NCBI GenBank assembly: GCA_963576475.1
Contig: OY754981.1
Coordinates: forward strand, 31,162,132-31,226,131
Length of the DNA: 64,000 nt
Direction of reading: 5' to 3'
Origin: Molanna angustata
Lineage: Eukaryota; Arthropoda; Insecta; Trichoptera; Molannidae
Shown in pieces: positions 1 to 12,141 of this stretch. The notes below the pieces were generated by a model. That model was not told the origin of the DNA. It made no database searches and saw nothing but the letters and a program-made list of their open reading frames with translations. The first letter of the stretch is position 1; each line of letters begins with the position of its first letter. The position numbers and the translations under genes are program-made.

Positions 1-711
1 CCCTTATCAAAATGTGTATAGTTACTCACCCACCCCAATAGCGATGATAAGCTCCCCGGGTCCTGCACTTTTTACTTTATTGCGTACCTAGCTCATTACG
101 TTTGTTTGATTGTCTGTCTGATTGATTGAATAATTAATTTATTGATTGCATTTGCAGATGATCCTGTAATTTTGAAAGGTGATGAATGTTGTTTTATTTA
201 TTTTACATACTATTTATTTTTATGTACAGCGAACGCGCATAGGCGGTTTTTCATCTTCATACATACGATCACGGCATATCCCACAATGTGGGGAAACCAT
301 GTGTGAATTAAATTATAAAAGTAAGAACGACATATGCGTGTATGCCCACACACGTCTCAACTGAAAAGGCAGTTTACTTAAAAGGCCGCTGTTGGTTTTG
401 TTCATTTGGTACAATGTAGGTACCTACCTATCTAGGTAGACCGTATTCGCGTCGAATAGACAGAGTGCGATCTTATGCAGAAAGCAAGCAAGCAAGGAAG
501 CACCACATCCGTGGGTGGGGCATGTGACAATCGTATTATTATAAATTCGATTTCGTCCAGTTTCAATTGCATGAATGTGCGATTCGCATTGGTATATTTT
601 TTTTTTCAATATAAAAAAAAAACTTTAAAAGACGACAGCAGGTAATTAAACGCCATCCGGGCTTCTCTTTCTCGATAAAATGTTGGCAATCAACAACGAA
701 ATTAATTATAA

Positions 712-791
<80 letters not shown>

Positions 792-1569
792 CGCGAATTC
801 GAGTCGGGCTTGCCAGTCAGCAGGCCAGCAGACCATCCAGACACCCAGCCAGCTAAACGAGCGGAGGGGTGAATCGTGTACATCGGTACAACCGTTTTCA
901 TCATAATTTATATATAAATATATACCTTTATTATATGTATTTTTTTTCTAAATATCCACACTCTGTATGTATAATAAGAAACGAGTAGGTTATCAGATCA
1001 TACGAATACCGCTCCACCGTGTCCCATCTGCGGTGACGTGACTAACGAGTGAAGTGAAAGATCTATCTGACCACCGAATGCTGGTCTAGAACGGCGAGAG
1101 AAGGCGAACGATCAGTTTCTAGGGCGCTACTATCTCGGGTCGGTTCGACGACGTCTGCCGTCTGAAGGGACTCCCCGAACGAGTTCCGCGTCTTCGAAAA
1201 GTGGGTCGACGGTCTCTGCCTAGCAGTTGCGACGTCGATCTCCGCTTTCTTCGTTCATTTTTTTGATTTATTCGCATTTTTGTCGCACATTACGCCGCGT
1301 CGTCTGTCGATTTCCCATTTAAGAAGGCCGCCGCGGAGTTGAAAAGGCGGAGGCGGCCACTGCCGAGCCTCGGAGGGCAGCAGGAGTCCCCCCTCGATCG
1401 CCCCGGAAGGCGCCGCGGGACGTCGACGGGACGGTTTTGGAAATAATCGTCGAAAATGCGGAGGATCCAAACAGAAATGAGACCCGATTTCGTTGTTAAA
1501 ATCGACACGCGAGTCAAGCGCGCTCACGCTACGGTCGCCTCCGTTATCCGATCCCCAATTGCGGCTATG
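1..1569. other. H2B-H1 spacer of unit A (left part cut by window)
   Basis: AT-rich intergenic DNA upstream of H1. It holds a CA microsatellite (714-791) and a GC-rich block at about 1320-1450. Short open frames here are identical in every unit, but so is the surrounding non-coding DNA, so that is no evidence of coding. I see no tRNA, 5S rRNA or snRNA gene. Confidence 0.7.
714..791. repeat. (CA)n microsatellite, unit A
   Basis: Uninterrupted AC dinucleotide run of about 39 copies. The run is about 72 bp in unit B and 77-78 bp in units C and D, so it is one of the few length-variable positions between otherwise identical spacers. Confidence 0.97.
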
Positions 1570-1577
1570 TATAAATA
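1570..1577 (+). promoter_or_regulatory. TATA box of H1, unit A
   Basis: TATAAATA lies 83 bp upstream of the H1 start codon, in a sensible place for a short histone 5' UTR. The same motif and spacing recur upstream of all four H1 copies. Confidence 0.8.
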
Positions 1578-1659
1578 TTATAACGCGACGCACGCCCGTG
1601 TACTATTATAACTTACTTACCTAACTATTTATCGATTTTGATAAAACAAATACAAGACA

Positions 1660-2343
1660 ATGGCAGACCAAGCAGCTACAGCAGCGGTGGCATCTCCGGT
1701 ACCCACTACACCGGCAAAGAAGGTGAAGGCCTCCAGTTCGGCGGCGGCGAAGAAACCGAAGGCGAAACCGTCCCACCCGAAGACGTCGGAGATGGTCAAT
1801 TCGGCTATCAAGGACCTGAAGGAGCGCGGAGGTTCGTCTCTGCAGGCGATCAAGAAGTACATTTCAGCCAACTACAAGGTGGACGCCGACAAGCTGGCGC
1901 CTTTCATCAAGAAGTACCTCAAGGGCGCTGTCGAGTCGGGCGCTTTAGTGCAGACGAAGGGCAAGGGCGCGTCCGGCTCGTTCAAGCTGGAGGCCAAGGC
2001 CAAGGCGTCTTCCGGCGGCGCCGCCAAGAAGCCGGCTGCCGCCAAGAAGCGAGCGGCACCCAAGAAGGCAGAGAAGACCGCAAAGGCGCCCAAGAGTCCC
2101 GCCGCAAAGGCTAAGAAGGCCGCCGCCAAGCCCGCGGCTGCCAAGAAAGCCGCGGCTAAGCCCAAGAAAGCGGCCGCCTCAGCACCGAAGGCCAAGCCCG
2201 CCGCCAAGGCCCCCAAGAGTCCGACGAAGGCGAAGAAGAGCGCCAAACCGCCGACCAAGAAGCCCAAGGCGCCGAAGCCCAAGAAAGCCGCCGCAGCGCC
2301 GAAGGGCAAGCCCGCAGCGAAGAAGGCCCCCGCCAAGAAGTGA
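1660..2343 (+). CDS. H1: Linker histone H1, unit A
   Basis: A 227-residue intronless H1. It binds the nucleosome at the DNA entry/exit site and compacts chromatin in the nucleus. The N-terminal tail (about 1-37) is Ala/Pro/Lys-rich. Residues about 38-110 form the winged-helix globular domain ([47 protein letters not shown]). The tail (about 115-227) is almost entirely Lys, Ala and Pro, with SP motifs including SPTK, which is a typical CDK target. The ATG is preceded by a TATA box, and the gene is followed by a histone stem-loop. It converges with H4. Two AATAAA motifs (2792-2797, 2817-2822) lie beyond the stem-loop and could allow polyadenylated forms. The protein is identical in all four units. 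Confidence 0.98.
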   Translation: MADQAATAAVASPVPTTPAKKVKASSSAAAKKPKAKPSHPKTSEMVNSAIKDLKERGGSSLQAIKKYISANYKVDADKLAPFIKKYLKGAVESGALVQTKGKGASGSFKLEAKAKASSGGAAKKPAAAKKRAAPKKAEKTAKAPKSPAAKAKKAAAKPAAAKKAAAKPKKAAASAPKAKPAAKAPKSPTKAKKSAKPPTKKPKAPKPKKAAAAPKGKPAAKKAPAKK

Positions 2344-2518
2344 AGTGTTCGATAGACGTGCTTCTCTCCTCCGGCTCGCCTCGCCTCGCCTTCCTTTCCA
2401 GGCCGAGCGTGTGTGTCCTCCGGCCCGGTCGGCCTACTTACTTACATACCTACCTACTTACTACACGGGAGAGGGACGAGAGAGAGACCAACAGACGACG
2501 ACGATGAAATTAACAAAA

Positions 2519-2534
2519 AGCCCTTTTCAGGGCT
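2519..2534 (+). terminator. Histone mRNA 3' stem-loop, H1 unit A
   Basis: AGCCCTTTTCAGGGCT forms a 6-bp stem with a 4-nt TTTC loop. This is the metazoan histone 3' processing signal bound by SLBP. The H1 version closes with an A-U pair where the core histone copies have G-C. Confidence 0.93.
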
Positions 2535-3527
2535 GCCATTCACGTTCAGTGTCTCTCTTACGTTTTGCGCAATCTATGCACGCACGTTGTTTGTAGATGA
2601 TTGATTACCTACATATTATATTATTTATCGTTAATACACACAAACATTTTTACACATTTAGGCTTTATTTAATCAATCTATTTAGGGAAATAGTCAACAA
2701 ACAGTTCATTCAGCAGTCCGTCAAGATAAATCCCATTTATGGAAACTTTGCTGGTTTATTTGATTATTATTTTGTACCATTACAATTTATTAATAAAACT
2801 GTATGTTTTATCGATAAATAAAGATAATTATTTCTCATGCTAATATTGCTTCTCTGGGCTGGAAACACTGACGGTCAGTCGAAAGAAATTGCCATACGGC
2901 AATAACGATTGTTATTATTATGTATGACTTGTGTATCACTATCATAATCATCATCGTATTTTATACCTTGTTGTATTAATTTATCATTTGTGTGTAAATT
3001 TACGTTCCTTTTGTCCTGTAATGTGTAATTTTGTGACTTTTTTTTTTTGCCTGCAAAATTAATAAATCACACTATGATACGACCAAGTAAAAACATCTCT
3101 CTATGAGGGTGATGTAGGTACCTATCTCAACATTTTTTTTTCTTTTGTTATTTGTGTTTGTTTTTCTGAAATAATATAGGTAAACAAATAATTTATCTAT
3201 TTATTTATTTTGGATACAAAACAGCGACAATAAAATAATATACAAAGCAATAAAATTAAACGTGCACCAATACAACTATTCACAGTTGAAACAATACGAA
3301 CGATCAATTTGTCAACAACCTCAGGTAGGTTAGGTACAAAATCAAAGGACGAAAATTAAATTAAATCATACCAATGAAACTCCTCACTTACCTACCTACC
3401 TACCTACCTACCCGGAGATAATGAATACATTTAAAAAGGCGCGTCTGAAAAGATTCAATTACAAGGGGCATCGACTATCGCGTGTATTTATGTACTTCGA
3501 AATTGAGATACGCAAGAAACGTTTTGT
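2535..3527. other. H1-H4 convergent spacer, unit A
   Basis: AT-rich DNA between the two 3' ends. It contains the two AATAAA motifs near 2792-2822, homopolymer runs and a (TACC)n run at about 3387-3412 of the kind common in lepidopteran spacers. I see no gene in it. The same spacer in unit D carries an LTR element. Confidence 0.65.
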
Positions 3528-3543
3528 GGCCCTGAAAAGGGCC
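3528..3543 (-). terminator. Histone mRNA 3' stem-loop, H4 unit A
   Basis: GGCCCTGAAAAGGGCC on the plus strand, that is GGCCCTTTTCAGGGCC on the mRNA strand, 52 bp past the H4 stop. Perfect 6-bp stem and TTTC loop. Confidence 0.95.
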
Positions 3544-3595
3544 TTTTTATTTGCCGTCGCTTGCTGCTGCTTGTTGTTGTTGTCGTCGTTATTAT

Positions 3596-3919
<324 letters not shown>

Positions 3920-4018
3920 TTATCTGTCTGTCTTCTAGCAAAGAAAATTAACGGAGCGCGCCGACGTGTACCGTAGGCGAGTCAGTCGATTTGTGTAGCT
4001 CCTACGGATCGCGGCTCT

Positions 4019-4028
4019 TATATATATA
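4019..4028 (-). promoter_or_regulatory. TATA box of H4, unit A
   Basis: A TATATATATA run in the H4 upstream region, next to GC-rich sequence. Conserved at the same distance in units B and C. No other core element is clear. Confidence 0.65.
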
Positions 4029-5039
4029 CGATATTCTGAGGCGCACAGTCGTGTCGCTGGATCGAACGAACCTCCAGGGCCGTATCTAACGCGTGCGTAG
4101 CCTGTTTGAAAAAGAAAAAAAAACATGACGAAATGTAGATTATTGGCAATCACCTTCAATTGATTAGATTATTATGTTTGTATTTTTTATTTCTTTTTTC
4201 ACATCGTGTTTCGAATGTACCCGCCCTATGATGATGATAAAAAAAAGAAATAATTAATAAATAAAAAAAATATGTTCAGGTATTACTTTTTTTTTTTATA
4301 CAGGTAAGTTAAAACATGTTTTTGGCATGAAACTGTATATATCATTTTTGATATTATTATTATTATTATTATTATTATGTATGCTGTATGTTTTCTGAAT
4401 AAAAATAAAATAAAAATAATAAAAAATTGACTAACCGTCTGAGACGTTTCGACTGACTGTAAAATCAGAGTATTTATCTATTTTTAGAGTAATAATAATA
4501 CAGAAATATGACAATTTCGCTCCACAAATAATTAGTGCTCATTTACTCTGTCCCAGTTGATACTCTACAAGCGACGCGGTCCTGTGCTCAGGGGGAAACG
4601 TTGAGCTTGCCGTTGCCTTCTCTTTCGCACTCATAACCGCCGTCGAGTCGTATCAAAACACACCGCCGAAGAAGTTTTTTATTTTTCAGTGTGCAATCAT
4701 TAATCGGTCATAAATGCATTACATCGACGGTTGTCTTATGAAAATAATATATAATACATTCATAATATAATAATAATAACATACAGTATCCGAGTGAGCC
4801 TCCACGTGTGCGACAGAGAGACGAATATATATATTATATGAAGGGAGGGGGTGAGGGGCGGAACTTGTCATATCAAACAACGGTGACGAGCAGTGGCGTT
4901 GCGCCGCACTTACTCGACTTGCACTTTTTAACCAGACAAGACGCACACCACTTATTTTTGTCATCCATCGTTAATCCCCATTGAACTGCTTTAAAAAAAT
5001 GAAAAAAAAAAAAAAAAAAACGTCGATACTGCTCTTGTT
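4029..5039. other. H4-H3 divergent spacer, H4-proximal part, unit A
   Basis: AT-rich DNA with an (ATT)n run near 4351-4378, several A/T homopolymers and an A-run at about 4998-5020 just before the LINE remnant. Nothing else recognisable. Confidence 0.6.
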
Positions 5040-5875
5040 GTTTCGCATCACAACGAGATGGAGGCTCGCAGACTATTGCAATATGATTATGACAGACTTG
5101 TACTGTGGTCACATGATTATGGTCTGTTGATTAATGCCAAGGAAACCAAATTGATGCACATCCGTTCTCCAAGTATGGCAACGACGAATCTGTTACCAAG
5201 AATTGTCTCACATGATCACCAATGTATTCATAGAAATGTCGAGCTCCCCATCTCTTGTGATTGTCCGTGTATAGATGTTGTAAATAGTTTTGTATATTTA
5301 GGTTTAACTATATATTATAGGTTTAAGTGGGATCTACGTGTAAATAAAATTTGTAAACGTTTGCGATCCATAGCTGGTAAGATATTTAGGATAAATTACT
5401 TTGTACCCATGACCACACTCATACTAATATACAAGTCTTTGGCGGAATCTGTAATCAGATATGGTATATAAGTAGTTGGGTTAATTGCACCAATACCAAT
5501 TTGAAAAAAGTCATGCTCGCACAAAAATCATTTCTGAGATTACTCGTTAAAAAAAATGTTTGTACCGCGGCGCGTAATAATATCTCACTTTATTTTAAAA
5601 AATTGAATGTTTTATCCGCCAAAGGCTTGTTTTGGGAAAGAACGATCCTTGGCCAGTTTTTAAAGGACGAATATAAAGACAGACCGCAACACACGCATTA
5701 CACTAGATTTTAATTTAACGACGGATATGTAGTTCCAAAATACGGTAAGAGAACGCTAGAATATAATGTACCTAAATTGCTTAATATGATGCCGGCATCT
5801 ATTAAAAAATGCAAAAGCAATAACAATCTTAAATGACTGGTCAAGGAATGGCTATTGAGGTGTGGATTTATATAT
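5040..5875 (+). pseudogene. Non-LTR retrotransposon remnant (C-terminal RT part), unit A
   Basis: Open frames at 5058-5471 and 5501-5713 encode the C-terminal end of a LINE reverse transcriptase. Recognisable stretches are LWSHDYGLLINAKETKLMHI, VVNSFVYLGLTI and LIYKSLAESVIRYGI, typical of the thumb region after the YADD motif. Stops separate the pieces, and the catalytic motifs and endonuclease are absent. The fragment is part of the ancestral repeat (also in B, C and D) and is cut here by a gypsy LTR at 5876. I cannot assign the clade. Confidence 0.75.
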
Positions 5876-6725
<850 letters not shown>

Positions 6726-6818
6726 GTCCTGCTATTTGACAAAAAATATATCGATAATAGCATGGTATCGACACCTACACCACCTTGTCTGCGCGAATGA
6801 ATATATTTATTTACAAAA

Positions 6819-6834
6819 GGCCCTTTTCAGGGCC
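6819..6834 (+). terminator. Histone mRNA 3' stem-loop, H3 pseudogene unit A
   Basis: GGCCCTTTTCAGGGCC, intact although the gene is truncated. An AATAAA follows at 6908-6913. Confidence 0.95.
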
Positions 6835-7189
6835 GCAATACTGTATTTTATATCTCTTATGGCTGTAACATGACTTTGCGGCATACCGATGGATGGACGG
6901 ATGAATCAATAAAAGTTGATCCCAATAACAAACAACGCATCAAACGACAATAGTTTTGTCTGTATCACCGAATGAAATGAACCAACGATTGTGTTATTTT
7001 TTACTCCGCATTATTTATTTATTTTTATTTTATCTTCTTTCGTGTCAGCAAACGCATTTAAATAATTTTCTGCCAGTGCCTAGCAACGTTAATAGCACAA
7101 TCATTGCCCACCATAAGATCGTGCATAGTGCATTTGACTGGACTTGAGGGGCAGCTGCACAGATGTATATGTTAAATAAAATATTCATT

Positions 7190-7670
7190 CGCCACGTCCC
7201 TCACGGGGTAGGCAGCAGAGAGAAACGAACGCCACATTTATCTGTCTCGAACACATTCATCGCCCATTTCCAAAATGCGAACAGACCGTTGGATATCATG
7301 TACAAAAACAACGCGAATAGGCGCACGCTTCTACACAGCTAGTGTTATTATATGCGTTTAATATTAAAGGACCTTCAACATATACGAACAAGTCGCTTCT
7401 CGAACTCCTTTATTAATACAGCAGCCCGACTGTGCAACGATCTTCCGAATTCTGTGTTTCCACCTACGTACAACCCGGGTCTTTTTAAAATCCGAATCAA
7501 TAAACTCTTCTATACTGCAAACCCCTCCCAACGCTACGTAGTGCGCTTCGGAAGAGCGAAATGGACCCAAATCCTAATAGCTGGTGTCCCCTACGTAGAC
7601 ACGTTAAAAAAAAAAAAATTACCTGTCATATTATGATAGCCTCTATAATTTATTTATATGTAATTGTTTG

Positions 7671-7703
<33 letters not shown>
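7190..7703 (+). pseudogene. Second LINE remnant with poly(A) tail, unit A
   Basis: The frame at 7352-7636 has the end-of-RT signature RTSRFSNSFINTAARLCNDLPNSVFP, common at the C-terminus of CR1/Jockey-like LINEs. Upstream sequence is frameshifted. The fragment ends in a 30-nt A tract (7674-7703), consistent with a 5'-truncated, poly(A)-tailed insertion. Present at the same site in all units, so it predates array amplification. The left boundary is approximate. Confidence 0.7.
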
Positions 7704-7705
<2 letters not shown>

Positions 7706-7879
7706 TACACAGCTGTCGGACTGTTTATAAAAATAAATAAAGCAACAACAAAAATGAAAGGCACAATTAATGACATTATCCGTAAATTTAAATTAAGGAA
7801 AGAATCTCACACACACACAAACAAACACACACACACGTCGGCAAGTTACTGACTGAGAGAAATTTCTACATATATTGGT

Positions 7880-7895
7880 GGCCCTGAAAAGGGCC
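7880..7895 (-). terminator. Histone mRNA 3' stem-loop, H2A unit A
   Basis: Reverse-strand GGCCCTTTTCAGGGCC, 97 bp after the H2A stop codon. Confidence 0.95.
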
Positions 7896-7992
7896 TTTTT
7901 TTTAAGAATGTATCCTTCTTGACCGTCGCGCGCAACACACCGTAGGTGTGTGTGTGTAATGTGGATGGTTGAACGAATGCGCGTGTGCGGAT

Positions 7993-8651
<659 letters not shown>

Positions 8652-9026
8652 ATGCCGCCAAAGACGAGTGGTAAAGCCGCCAAGAAGTCAGGCAAGGCTC
8701 AGAAGAACATCTCCAAGGGGGACAAGAAGAAGTCGAAGCGCAGGAGGAAGGAGAGCTACGCAATCTACATCTACAAGGTGTTGAAGCAGGTGCACCCCGA
8801 CACCGGCATCAGCAGTAAGGCGATGAGCATCATGAACAGCTTCGTCAACGACATATTCGAACGCATCGCCGCTGAGGCGTCTCGCCTCGCGCACTACAAC
8901 AAGCGCTCCACCATCACCAGCAGGGAGATTCAGACGGCCGTGAGGCTCCTCCTCCCCGGCGAGCTCGCCAAGCACGCCGTCAGCGAAGGTACCAAGGCCG
9001 TCACCAAGTACACCAGCTCGAAGTAA
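8652..9026 (+). CDS. H2B: Core histone H2B, unit A
   Basis: A 124-residue H2B of insect type (N-tail [19 protein letters not shown]). Histone fold: [70 protein letters not shown]. The C-terminal AVTKYTSSK carries the lysine ubiquitinated in other species. Starts at an ATG within CAAGATGCC. Intact here and in unit D; the unit B copy is frameshifted. Confidence 0.99.
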   Translation: MPPKTSGKAAKKSGKAQKNISKGDKKKSKRRRKESYAIYIYKVLKQVHPDTGISSKAMSIMNSFVNDIFERIAAEASRLAHYNKRSTITSREIQTAVRLLLPGELAKHAVSEGTKAVTKYTSSK

Positions 9027-9132
9027 ACATAGGCGGCTCAATAATATGTATGTCGACCACCATCATGATCTGATCATCACCACTACCACGACGACGACGA
9101 GTCATCACTCGCTCGCACCACATATCTCCAAA

Positions 9133-9148
9133 GGCCCTTTTCAGGGCC
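9133..9148 (+). terminator. Histone mRNA 3' stem-loop, H2B unit A
   Basis: GGCCCTTTTCAGGGCC, 106 bp past the stop codon. Confidence 0.95.
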
Positions 9149-9929
9149 AACACATTGATTCTGAAAGTGTATCTCCTTTTCGATTGCATACTAAACATGG
9201 AACATTTTTTTTTTTTTTGTTCTGCTGCTAGTCTGAGTCCGGCATGGGGGATGATCCTACTGATTCGATGTGTAGGTATATTACAAAGAGTAGATTCCGC
9301 GAAAACGATAATTTTCCCGGGGTCAAAGCAGCTTTCACAAACGAAATTCGACTCCCGTTGAAGGCGACGCAGTTTGTAAAATTGTATTTTCAGTCTGGAC
9401 GATCTGTGAGAAGATTAATATAGGTGTGTACCTATCGTGTCAACTTGTTATTGGGTTCTTGTTAATTTATTTATTTATTTATTATATCACAATACAGCAT
9501 ATTCATGTTAGGTGATCAACAACGCCCCACTAGGCATTACCTGTTCTGGGGCTGTTGTTGGAGATATAATTTAATGGCTATTTATAAAACAATGTTTGAT
9601 ATATTATGCAGTACATGTTTGTTGTCCGGGAAACAAAATAAAATATATGAGTGTAAGCAATATGTTGCTAATTAAAAAAAAAAAAAAAAAAATGCCTAAA
9701 CAAGATCCATAACCAGAGAAAAAAAAAGTATTAACATGTAAAAAAAATAAAAATAACGACAAACACATGCCAAACAGTAACAAAAAATGAAGATGGAGGA
9801 GGAACTGTAGGAATAGAAGAGGAATTGAGAGTGAGAGGTAGAAATGAAGGATTACCTTAATAAAAGATTTATATCTTTTAGGGTAAGGTTTTTTTTTTGT
9901 CTCGACAGAGACGAAGTTGGAATATATAT
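9149..9929. other. H2B-H1 spacer, unit A, before the LTR element
   Basis: AT-rich DNA with long A and T tracts. I see no gene. The LTR element inserts into an (AT)n stretch at its end; the empty site is visible in the B-C spacer near 31100. Confidence 0.6.
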
Positions 9930-10219
9930 ATATTGATGCGTTCGGTTTTGAGTGGCCGTGGTCGAAACTGCTACGAACACCAATGACTAAAAAAAAGTAA
10001 ACACCAATGTCATCAATGAACGCGAGCACAGAGCTCAAACCGGTTTAAACCGCCCGAGGCCGGATGAAACAAGAAAACTCCACATGACCGGCTGATTCAA
10101 CAACAAGTACGACGTGGAAAAATCAGGCCCAGCCAATCAAATGTCCCGTTCTGATTTGTGACCAATGAATGAATAACGGGACTGCGTCACATTCAATTAT
10201 AAACTGCGCCACAGTCAAC

Positions 10220-10227
10220 TATAAAAG
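10220..10227 (+). promoter_or_regulatory. LTR TATA box
   Basis: TATAAAAG in the 5' LTR, followed about 25-30 bp downstream by a CATAGTTAGTTAG stretch that could hold the start site. Confidence 0.7.
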
Positions 10228-10499
10228 CAGGACCAATTCCCAAACATAGTTAGTTAGCGCCACTACTGCAAGCCAGCAACTCCTCTTCAAGCAACCAGGA
10301 AGGACCACCAGGAATCGCACGAAGCCGTGCTGCCCCCTCCTGACGTCTGCCTGGTGCTGAAGAGTACCATCGAGTAAGCTGAACAACAGCAAGCCAGCAA
10401 CTCCTCTACCAGCAATCAGGAAGAACCACCAGGAATCACACGAAGCCGTGCTGCCCCCTCCTGACGTCTGCCTGATGCTGGAGAGTACCACGCCACCTG

Positions 10500-11330
10500 A
10501 AGACGTGACCTGCTGACCTGCAGCGCCCCTGCACCGGCCGCCTGCATCTCGGGCTGCGCCCTCCGCGCCCGATCGACTGCCAGCGCCCCTGCACCGGCCG
10601 ACCTGCATCTCGGGCTGCGCCCTCCGCACCCGACCGACTGCCAGCACCCTTGCGCCTACTGACCTGCATCTCGGGCTGCGCCCTCCGCGCCCGATCGACT
10701 GCCAGCACCCCTGCACTTGCTGACCAGCAAGCCAGCACCTCCTCTACCAGCAATCAGGAAGAACCACCAGGAATCACACGAAGCCGTGCTGCCCCCCTCC
10801 TGACGTCTGCCTGATGCTGGAGAGTACCACGCCACCTGAAGACGTGACCTGCTGACCTGCAGCGCCCCTGCACCGGCCGACCTGCATCTCGGGCTGCGCC
10901 CTCCGCGCCCGATCGACTGCCAGCGCCCCTGCACCGGCCGACCTGCATCTCGGGCTGCGCCCTCCGCGCCCGATCGACTGCCAGCGTCCCTGCACCTGCT
11001 GATCTGCATCTCGGGCAGCGCCTTCCGCGCCCGATCGACTAACAGCACCCCTGCACCTGCTGATCTGCATCTCGGGCAGCGCCTTCCGCGCCCGATCGAC
11101 TAACAGCACCCCTGCACTCGCTGACCTGCATCTCGGGCTGCGCCCTCCGCGCCCGATCGACTGCCAGCACCCCTGCAACGGCCGACATGCATCTCGGGCT
11201 GCGCCCTCCGCGCCCGATCGACTGCCAGCGCCCTTGCACCTGCTGACCTGCATCTCGGGCTGCGCCTTCCGCACCCGATCGACTGCCAGCATCCTTGCAC
11301 CTGCATCTCGGGCTGTGCCCTCGCACCCGA
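10500..11330. repeat. 61-bp-period minisatellite inside the LTR
   Basis: Imperfect tandem copies around GACCTGCATCTCGGGCTGCG and CGCGCCCGATCGACTGCC. The period is 61 bp (for example 10861 to 10922). A larger duplication of about 340 bp is superimposed (about 10390 and 10730). Because 61 is not a multiple of 3, overlapping open frames arise on the reverse strand; I regard these as non-coding. Confidence 0.9.
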
Positions 11331-11672
11331 CAGATTAGATTAAGATAAGATTAAGATTAGATTAAGATTGGTTTAAGATTAAGACTAGATTAAGATAAGA
11401 TTAAGATTAGATTAAGATTCGATTAAGATTAAGATTAGATTAAGATTTTTTTTTTTTAAGATTGAATTTGTGTCAAGATCACTAGTTTGTATTTAGATTT
11501 AAGACAGTGTATTATTGCTGGTATAATAAAAGGGAATTTCTTTTTGTATTTCATTTACCAATAATAAATAATTAATTAATTAAAATATAATAACCGGTGT
11601 TTCACTGTTCCGCCCTCTTGGACCCCGGATTAGACTGATAATCAGTTCGGTCTAATTTCCGGGCGTGTCAAT

Positions 11673-11690
11673 TGGCGCCCAACGTGGGGC
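11673..11690 (+). other. Primer binding site, tRNA-Lys(CUU) type
   Basis: TGGCGCCCAACGTGGGGC begins 2 nt after the LTR. It is complementary to the 3' end, including CCA, of metazoan tRNA-Lys(CUU) as I know that tRNA. Confidence 0.75.
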
Positions 11691-12124
11691 TCTTAGCAAA
11701 AGAGAAAAGAACCTTGACCCTGAGAAAAATGAAATAAGTGAAAATGCCGGTTAAAAAAAAAAATAAATAATAATAATAATAAAAACTATCCGCGAAGCAA
11801 CGGGAGAAGAGTCTGAATCTGGACTCTTCCGTTTCCACAGAAACAAATCCATATCCGTTTCTGGGTTCGGGATAAGACCCAGTGGCGCCCACAACAAAGT
11901 CACCACCATCTGCCAACCTCACCTATGAGACAAGTTGAAAATCTTAGCGAAAACGCCAGGGATTTCGCAAAGAGATGGTGGCAGACTCACCAAGAGCAGC
12001 AGAGATTCTTGCCTGAGACCTCGAATCTACATTTGCAATAATAAATTCCGAAAAGGATTTGAATACCGGATCAATCTTGCTCCACCGCCTTGGGATGGAT
12101 TGGAAACCACCCCGACCAACGGCC
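11691..12124 (+). pseudogene. Residual gag/pol ends of the non-autonomous element
   Basis: Contains the gag initiation context GAAAATGCCGGTTA, followed at once by an A run and stops, then a stretch resembling the gypsy Gag N-terminal region (SGAPTTK-like translation near GTGGCGCCCACAACAAAG). Its 3' end reads ...TNGQESGED, matching the Pol C-terminus of the gypsy copies. Everything between is deleted. Confidence 0.75.
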
Positions 12125-12141
12125 AAGAAAGTGGGGAGGAT
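12125..12141 (+). other. Polypurine tract
   Basis: AAGAAAGTGGGGAGGAT immediately before the 3' LTR; the usual primer for plus-strand DNA synthesis. Confidence 0.8.

Larger units (their letters stand above)
9934..11670 (+). repeat. 5' LTR of the non-autonomous element (A/B)
   Basis: 1737 bp, TG...CA ends. TATA box TATAAAAG at 10220-10227, poly(A) signal AATAAA at 11525-11530, a GC-rich minisatellite with a 61-bp period between, and an AGATTA-rich tract at about 11331-11453. Confidence 0.92.

Noticed and set aside
563..904. Frames with CVCVCV or HTHTHT runs
   Set aside because: Translations of the CA/TG microsatellites.
960..1260. Possible 5S rRNA, tRNA or snRNA gene in the H1 upstream spacer, as found linked to histones in some arthropods
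   Set aside because: I could not find 5S internal control elements, tRNA boxes or snRNA motifs in this stretch.
1255..1593. 112-codon minus-strand frame upstream of H1, conserved in all units
   Set aside because: The whole spacer is equally conserved between units, so conservation is uninformative. No domain, promoter or stem-loop accompanies it.
1872..2336. 154-codon Ala/Phe/Leu-rich frame antisense to H1
   Set aside because: Mirror of the Lys/Ala/Pro codons of the H1 tail; it exists only because that tail lacks certain trinucleotides.
10219..11326. Arg/Gly/Ser-rich frames in the short element LTR
   Set aside because: Overlapping frames generated by the 61-bp repeat, with no start context or domain; the same artefact occurs in every LTR copy.
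10513..11330. Possible CRISPR-like array (regular repeats)
   Set aside because: Repeats are contiguous with no unique spacers, lie inside an LTR, and the context is a eukaryotic genome.
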